The notes under the pieces: generated by a model
The model's database searches: none
The model's input: only the letters and a program-made list of their open reading frames with translations
Told to the model about the DNA's origin: nothing
Source: Bryobacterales bacterium
GTDB lineage: Bacteria > Acidobacteriota > Terriglobia > Bryobacterales > UBA6623
DNA: 58,090 bases
Assembly: GCA_022826925.1 (NCBI GenBank)
Contig: JAJDTX010000106.1
Coordinates: forward strand, 1 to 58,090
Reading direction: 5' to 3'
In this document: positions 53,516-58,090 of the stretch, piece after piece
Numbering within the stretch: the stretch's first letter is position 1
Layout: each line of letters starts with the position of its first letter
Made by a program: the position numbers and the translations under genes

Positions 53516-56424
53516 CAGAACACGTACAAGAATTCGTTGGAGTTGAGAATCGCCCGGCTGAGCGCTTCCAGACCGTGCTGTGCAAGAAACTCAGTCGCAG
53601 AACGCCGTTCCGCGGCGCTTGGCTCTCGCAGATACGCGCGTCGCCAAGCGGCTTCGACGAAGCCAGCTTCGTCGTGGCTAGATTCGATTTCGACCACTGC
53701 CGCGAAGGACGAGGCTTGGTCCACCACGAAGGCGCTGTTGAACAGGGTCAACGCCTGTAGGGGAGAGGTGGTCGTGATGCGCTTGGGAGCGGGAAGGGAC
53801 GTCTCTGGGCAGTCGAATTCACCTAGCAATTCCGGCTTCACCGAGCGCGCGTGCTGGTGGTAGATCCCGCGCCGGTACGTGTCCGGAGAAAACTCCCCGA
53901 GCGGGTAGTAGGTCGCCACGTTGTCGACGGTATATCGATATAGCCGGAACCCCGGGCCGCCCATGTGCCGGTCTAGATTCCCGCTCGTCTGCAAGATGGC
54001 GTCGCGCAGTTCCTCGGCCCCTAGGCGTCTGGGCGGGTAGCGCCACAGAAACACCCCGTCGCTGTCCACCTGGGCCGCATCCTTGCGGAACGTGCTGGAC
54101 TGGCGGTAGGCCGCCGACAGAACGATTTCTCGGTGCAATGGCTTGAGCCGCCAGTCGTGGGTGTGGATCAAGCGATGGGCGAGCCAGTCCAGCAGTTCGG
54201 GATGCGATGGCATGCCTCCGTTCACGCCGAAATCACTGGGGTTGCGCAGGAACGGCTGCCCGAAGTGGTGCATCCACACTCGATTCACGATGACCCGTGC
54301 GGCGAGGGCGTTGTCGTCTGAAGCGATCCACTTGGCCAGCGCCAAGCGCCGCTCCGCCTCGGGCGCGTCCGGGTCCAGTTCGAATTCCGCCAGCAGGCCC
54401 GAAAGCGTGCTTAGGCTCCCAGGTGCGACTTCCGGACCCTTGTTCATGGGATCTCCGCGCACCATCAAGAAGGAGGGCTCTTCCGGCTGCTGGAACCGGC
54501 CCAAGAACGCTTGCTGGGGCTTGGGGAGCCTTGCGAGGGCCCGTTTCGCCTCTCTTTGTGCTGCTTCAAGCCGGTCCCAGCGGAGCCTCTCTCCGGAGTC
54601 GAACACGGCATGCAACAGCAGGCGCTCTTGGTCGGCCTCCGAAAAGGGCAGGCGGCCCTCGGACGAAGCGACTGTACTCCACAAATCTCCGTCCAATGAC
54701 ACCGAGATTTCGTACTCCTCCGGCTGCGGAGGTCCGAACCGCCCGCCAAAGCCGCCCAAGCGGTCCGAGGACCACTCGATCCGGTCGATCCGTTCGGTCT
54801 GTGCCAGTTCGATCTGAATCCAGGCCGGCATGGCGTTGGTCGAAATCCAGCGCCTGTCGTGCTTGCCGTCGATGAGGTTGGCTGGAGCGTAGGTGTCGGG
54901 GCTGGCAGAATCGACCCGCGTCCCGCTCACAGTTGCCTTTCCGTCGAGCGCGACATTGCGGTCGGAGTCGTTGGCGGCGAAGATCGCGAACTCATCCAGG
55001 TCCACGCGGTTGCGGTTGCCGGTAGCGCGGTCGACCCGCATCCGCACGAATTTCGCCGCAACGGGGTCGAAGGTCTCTTCGGTGCCGGATTGGTCGACTC
55101 GCGGCCGATATCGACGAAGAATGGTTTCGCGGCTGGCGTCGACGCGCCCCGCGACAGCCTTGCGCAGGGCTTCGAGTCCAGCGCTTGCGTCGTTGATCTG
55201 GTTGTTAAGGCGCTCGCTGGCAGCTGCGAAATCCGCCACTCTTGCCGGATCGTCCCAAGTGCGATCACCGTGCGACACGCCCGCGAATACCGCTTGCATG
55301 CGGTAGTAGTCCTCGTTGCTGATCGGATCGAACTTGTGGTCGTGGCAGCGTGCGCAATGGACGGTCAGGCCGAGAAACGCAGACGCGGTCCCCATGATCA
55401 TATCGTCGAGGTGATTGGCGCGCTTCTGGGCTTCCCCGGCAGGGTTCTTGATGCCGACCGTATCGTGCGGGCCAGCCACCAGGAATCCCGTTCCCGCTTG
55501 AGTATCGAGATCGTCCGGGGCCAGCTGGTCGCCCGCCAGTTGCTCCAAGATCATGCGGTTGAAGGGCTTGTCCTCGTTGAAGGAGCGAATGACCCAGTCC
55601 CGGTACGGCCAAGCGTTGTCGCGCAGATGGTTCTGTTCATAGCCGTTGCTCTCCCCGAAACGCGCCACGTCCAACCAGTGCCGCCCCCAGCGCTCGCCGT
55701 AGGTGGGCGATGCGAGCAGGCGGTCAACCAACCTGGCATAGGCTTCGGGGTCGGGGTCGTTGACGAACGACTCCACTTCCGCCGCTTCGGGAGGAAGTCC
55801 GGTCAGGCCGAAGCTTAGCCTTCTTATTAAAGTTTTCCTATCCGATGGGTCGGATGGCTCCAGTCCCTGCGACTCCATGGCGCGGAGCAGGAAGCCATCG
55901 ATGGCGTTCCGTTCCCAGAGGCTCGCTGGCGCGGGCTCGTCTTCGACGCGGAACGGTCGCAACGACCACCAAGTGCGCTCCGAGTCCTCCGCGGGTCCGT
56001 TAGCATCATCGGGAGCTCCCGAGGAGATCCAGTCCCGAATCAACGCAATCTCAGCGCTGGTGAGCGGTTGCCCAGCCGGGGGCATTTCGGGCTTTTGGCC
56101 ACCCACCTTGGCCAGCAGCAGGCTGCTTTCGGGATCGCGGGGAATGACGGCTGGGCCGCTCTTGCCGCCAGCGATCAGTCCCGCGGTGCTGCCGAGGCGC
56201 AATCCGTTCTGCGCCCCGTCGCCGTGGTGGCACACCACGCACTTACGTTCCAGAATCGGCAGGATATCCTCCCCGAACGAGGCTTTATCTGCACGCGCCG
56301 GCGCAATCGCCAAAGCAAGGATCGGTAGGAATGCGCGGGCTATCGAGCGCAAGGCATTGCGGTCGGTCACTGCGACCGCAGAGCGGTACTGAGTCTGGGG
56401 AGAACCGAGCGCCAGACTACGCAT
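53515..56424 (-). CDS. DUF1549/DUF1553 protein with cytochrome c-like and F5/8C domains
   Basis: A protein of up to 969 residues. After a signal ([19 protein letters not shown]) comes a PSCyt1-type module with C62-x2-C65-H66 ([10 protein letters not shown]). DUF1549 follows ([20 protein letters not shown], then [20 protein letters not shown], a second C-x2-C-H). A discoidin-like F5/8C module (about 490-590, [33 protein letters not shown]) is inserted before DUF1553 ([34 protein letters not shown]). The ATG at 56424 overlaps a TATAAT, so GTG 56370 is a better start candidate. It is likely an extracytoplasmic redox or glycan-binding protein, coupled to the DUF1501 gene. Confidence 0.9.
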   Translation of the reverse strand: MRSLALGSPQTQYRSAVAVTDRNALRSIARAFLPILALAIAPARADKASFGEDILPILERKCVVCHHGDGAQNGLRLGSTAGLIAGGKSGPAVIPRDPESSLLLAKVGGQKPEMPPAGQPLTSAEIALIRDWISSGAPDDANGPAEDSERTWWSLRPFRVEDEPAPASLWERNAIDGFLLRAMESQGLEPSDPSDRKTLIRRLSFGLTGLPPEAAEVESFVNDPDPEAYARLVDRLLASPTYGERWGRHWLDVARFGESNGYEQNHLRDNAWPYRDWVIRSFNEDKPFNRMILEQLAGDQLAPDDLDTQAGTGFLVAGPHDTVGIKNPAGEAQKRANHLDDMIMGTASAFLGLTVHCARCHDHKFDPISNEDYYRMQAVFAGVSHGDRTWDDPARVADFAAASERLNNQINDASAGLEALRKAVAGRVDASRETILRRYRPRVDQSGTEETFDPVAAKFVRMRVDRATGNRNRVDLDEFAIFAANDSDRNVALDGKATVSGTRVDSASPDTYAPANLIDGKHDRRWISTNAMPAWIQIELAQTERIDRIEWSSDRLGGFGGRFGPPQPEEYEISVSLDGDLWSTVASSEGRLPFSEADQERLLLHAVFDSGERLRWDRLEAAQREAKRALARLPKPQQAFLGRFQQPEEPSFLMVRGDPMNKGPEVAPGSLSTLSGLLAEFELDPDAPEAERRLALAKWIASDDNALAARVIVNRVWMHHFGQPFLRNPSDFGVNGGMPSHPELLDWLAHRLIHTHDWRLKPLHREIVLSAAYRQSSTFRKDAAQVDSDGVFLWRYPPRRLGAEELRDAILQTSGNLDRHMGGPGFRLYRYTVDNVATYYPLGEFSPDTYRRGIYHQHARSVKPELLGEFDCPETSLPAPKRITTTSPLQALTLFNSAFVVDQASSFAAVVEIESSHDEAGFVEAAWRRAYLREPSAAERRSATEFLAQHGLEALSRAILNSNEFLYVF

Positions 56425-56536
56425 TATAGTTCGTGATTCGCCGGAACGATGGCCGCACGAGCGTCGTTGGCGTTCGCGTTAGCGCCCACGCCAAAGCACC
56501 TGATTTCAACTGCTGAAGAATTCTGCCGAAAGGGGG

Positions 56537-56565
56537 TTGACTCACCGACGACCTAACGTTACAAT
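56537..56565 (+). promoter_or_regulatory. Sigma70-type promoter of blaI-blaR1-like operon
   Basis: TTGACT at 56537-56542, exactly 17 bp, then TACAAT at 56560-56565. Both hexamers match consensus in 5 of 6 positions. Transcription would start near 56572, only about 4 nt before the ATG at 56576, so the message is essentially leaderless. The -10 lies inside the operator described next. Confidence 0.8.
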
Positions 56566-56575
56566 ATGTAACGTT
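56555..56575 (+). promoter_or_regulatory. BlaI/MecI-type operator
   Basis: AACGTTACA, spacer ATA, then TGTAACGTT form a perfect 9+3+9 inverted repeat whose core TACA-N3-TGTA matches BlaI/MecI/CopY operators. It covers the -10 hexamer and ends directly before the repressor's ATG, so bound repressor would occlude RNA polymerase and the start codon region. Confidence 0.85.
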
Positions 56576-56974
56576 ATGGATAGTAACAGTTGGAATCGCC
56601 TTAGCGGACTGGAAGAGCTCGTGATGGGATTCCTCTGGTCCGAAGGGCCGGCAACCGCCGAAGACGTGCGCACGTTCTTCATTGACCGCCATCCAATGAA
56701 GGACTCCACCGTGCGAACGGTGTTGAGACGGCTGGAAAACAAGGGCTATGTGACGCACTGCGTCGAGGGTAGGACTTATCGGTACCGCCCGGTAGATGCA
56801 GGCCGCAGCGTTGCCGCCCGAGCGGTAAGGAAGATCGTCGACAGACTCTGTGACGGTTCGGTCGAACAACTGCTCATCGGAATGGTTGACGGCGACGTGA
56901 TCGATTCCGCCGAGCTCGAGATGTTGGCAAGGCGGATCGCGACGTCTCGCGAGGCAAAAGGGAGGAAGTCATGA
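56576..56974 (+). CDS. BlaI/MecI/CopY-family repressor
   Basis: A protein of 132 residues. The winged helix covers about residues 8-75: LSGLEELVMGFLWSEGPATA, EDVRTFFIDRHPMKDSTVRT, VLRRLENKGYVTHCVEGRTY. The C-terminal dimerisation helices (VRKIVDRLCDGSVEQLLIGM, VDGDVIDSAELEMLARRI) are complete. The ATG at 56576 follows the operator immediately, and no Shine-Dalgarno is available. An upstream in-frame ATG at 56537 coincides with the -35, so it is rejected. The family is inactivated by proteolysis from a BlaR1 partner, here the next gene, joined by an ATGA overlap. Confidence 0.93.
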   Translation: MDSNSWNRLSGLEELVMGFLWSEGPATAEDVRTFFIDRHPMKDSTVRTVLRRLENKGYVTHCVEGRTYRYRPVDAGRSVAARAVRKIVDRLCDGSVEQLLIGMVDGDVIDSAELEMLARRIATSREAKGRKS

Positions 56975-57987
56975 CTGCAACCATTGCGCTTGAATTCGGA
57001 AGTGGGGTCTTCGATGCGTTGCTCGGGTCTTCGGTACGAGCAATCGTGCTGGCTCTAGCCACGTGGCTCGTCCTGCGGTCAGTTGGCCCGCGGCGGCCGG
57101 CAGTCCAGCACGGAGCGTGGACGGCCGTTCTTCTAGGGATGCTGCTGCTGCTCTTGCCGGGTCTCGTAGGCTCCGGTTCCGGACTCTCTCCGGGTGTAGC
57201 TCTTGAGTCCGCGATTCCCGTGTTTGAGACGCCGCTCATTGCCCAAGCTGAGAGCTTGACCCATTCATCGGCTGGGATGCCGGCGAGCAACTGGCGAGGC
57301 ATCTGTGGGCTGCTGTTCGTGTTCGGCACGGTGGTCCTGCTCGCGCGTCACCTGATAGCTCGGTGTCGCGTTCGGCGTTTGCTCCGCCAGGCCGAATCCC
57401 TGGAGTGGCCCGCGCTGGAGTCGCTAGCGAGGGTGTCTCTTCGTGCGGCCCCGGGCAGGAAACCACCTCGGCTGCTCGCGATCCAAGGTGCCGGAGGGCC
57501 GTTTGCCTACGGAGCACTGAGGCCCGCAATCGTGCTGCCGGGCGAGTGGTCCAATTGGAGTCTCAAAAAGCTCGAGGCGGTGCTCTTGCACGAACTGACG
57601 CATGTCTTCCGGCGCGACGGCATCGTGGAAGCGCTCGCCGCGGTTGTCGCCTCGGTGTTCTGGTTCCATCCGCTCAGTTACATGCTGAAGCGCCGCCTGA
57701 GGGTGCTGGCGGAGGCCGCCTGCGACGACCACGCAGTCTTGGTCTCTGGGGATCGAGAGGGCTATGCACAGGCTTTGCTGGAAATCGCCAGGGACTGGCG
57801 TGGAATCCGGACATTACCGATCACCTCGATGGCGCGAGGCGTATCGCTTGGCGGACGCATCGAGAGAATCCTCGGGAAGACCCGCCTCGAATCGGGCCTG
57901 CTTTCCAGAGCCGTCGGCAGCTGCGTCGTCGCGGTGGTGCTGGTCGCAACCCTAGATTCCTTGTCTAAGCGTAGCGTTTACGGATGA
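56971..57987 (+). CDS. BlaR1/MecR1-family M56 metallopeptidase, no sensor domain
   Basis: A protein of 338 residues. Membrane segments are visible at about 20-35, 48-66, 110-127 and 315-330. The zinc motif H207-E-L-T-H211 (LLHELTHVFRRD) and Glu248 (LAEAACDDHAV) form the M56 gluzincin site. It ends just after the fourth membrane segment (SCVVAVVLVATLDSLSK), so it lacks the penicillin-binding sensor domain of BlaR1. It probably cleaves the coupled repressor when it senses another signal. It is joined to the repressor gene by ATGA. Confidence 0.9.
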   Translation: MTATIALEFGSGVFDALLGSSVRAIVLALATWLVLRSVGPRRPAVQHGAWTAVLLGMLLLLLPGLVGSGSGLSPGVALESAIPVFETPLIAQAESLTHSSAGMPASNWRGICGLLFVFGTVVLLARHLIARCRVRRLLRQAESLEWPALESLARVSLRAAPGRKPPRLLAIQGAGGPFAYGALRPAIVLPGEWSNWSLKKLEAVLLHELTHVFRRDGIVEALAAVVASVFWFHPLSYMLKRRLRVLAEAACDDHAVLVSGDREGYAQALLEIARDWRGIRTLPITSMARGVSLGGRIERILGKTRLESGLLSRAVGSCVVAVVLVATLDSLSKRSVYG

Positions 57988-57994
57988 GTCAAGT

Positions 57995-58090
57995 TCACGC
58001 GGCGATCGGCTGGCCCTCCCAGAGGCGGTCGATCTCGCGATCGAAGCGCTGCAGAGCCTTCTGCAGGGGCGTGGGGTCGGAACTGCCGGT
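57995..58090 (-). CDS. C-terminus of an unidentified gene (partial)
   Basis: The minus strand from the window edge reads 31 codons (TGSSDPTPLQKALQRFDREI, then DRLWEGQPIAA) to a TGA at 57995-57997, with amphipathic helix character. It is too short to assign. It converges on the BlaR1-like gene, with only 7 bp between the stops. Confidence 0.5.
   Translation of the reverse strand, partial: TGSSDPTPLQKALQRFDREIDRLWEGQPIAA

Noticed and set aside
1..58090. CRISPR array or prophage genes
   Set aside because: No regularly spaced direct repeats, cas genes, or capsid, terminase or integrase genes were seen anywhere in the window.

Overview
The window is a GC-rich (roughly 60-65 % by eye) bacterial chromosome segment. 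It looks most like an Acidobacteriota genome of the Bryobacterales/Solibacter type. The clues are an Oar-like TonB-dependent receptor with a carboxypeptidase-regulatory N-domain and an LPLNGRNF plug, an ASPIC/UnbV FG-GAP protein, a DUF1549/DUF1553 plus DUF1501 pair, YHYH-domain proteins and many formylglycine sulfatases. Planctomycetota or Verrucomicrobiota share some of these families, so the phylum call is inference.

Layout. 1-2.8 kb: the end of an insertion sequence, an orphan HTH antitoxin, a Tat-exported aldo/keto reductase and a HigBA-type toxin-antitoxin (TA) pair. 3.0-8.9 kb: bifunctional nuclease, miaB and a large membrane-anchored CobN-like chelatase. 9.0-12.8 kb: two sulfatases flanking an orphan CbiO-type ATPase. 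12.8-15.3 kb: a cluster of four TA-type loci (HicB-like, broken BrnT with its antitoxin, RHH/RelE, RelB/ParE) with a 3' fragment of a tRNA-Cys gene, which suggests an integration site. 15.5-21 kb: metallo-beta-lactamase-fold hydrolase, esterase-cupin fusion, sulfatase lipoprotein and ADP-ribosylglycohydrolase lipoprotein. 21.2-25 kb: two YHYH paralogues around a GHAHLYVNG-motif secreted protein. 25.2-36 kb: three more sulfatases, a dienelactone hydrolase, tRNA-Val(GAC), a TIM-barrel epimerase-like lipoprotein, a DUF7662 protein and a propeller-PHP protein. 36.2-43.5 kb: FG-GAP/ASPIC protein, divergent TonB receptor and TPR protein. 43.5-52 kb: a sulfatase remnant, a signal-peptide-bearing hydroxyacid dehydrogenase, a KamA-type radical SAM enzyme, a coupled peptidase-ABC exporter operon and a CoA transferase. 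52-58 kb: DUF1501 and DUF1549/1553 genes, then a BlaI-BlaR1-type pair with a clear promoter and operator, and the C-terminus of an unknown gene.

Functionally, much of the window encodes exported proteins: six intact sulfatases of different subtypes, esterases, YHYH proteins and an outer-membrane receptor. They fit extracytoplasmic attack on sulfated organic matter, although no glycoside hydrolase is visible. Recurrent signals are start-stop overlaps that couple genes (ATGA, GTGA, TGATG) and -10 elements placed so close to start codons that leaderless mRNAs are likely for several regulators and TA genes.
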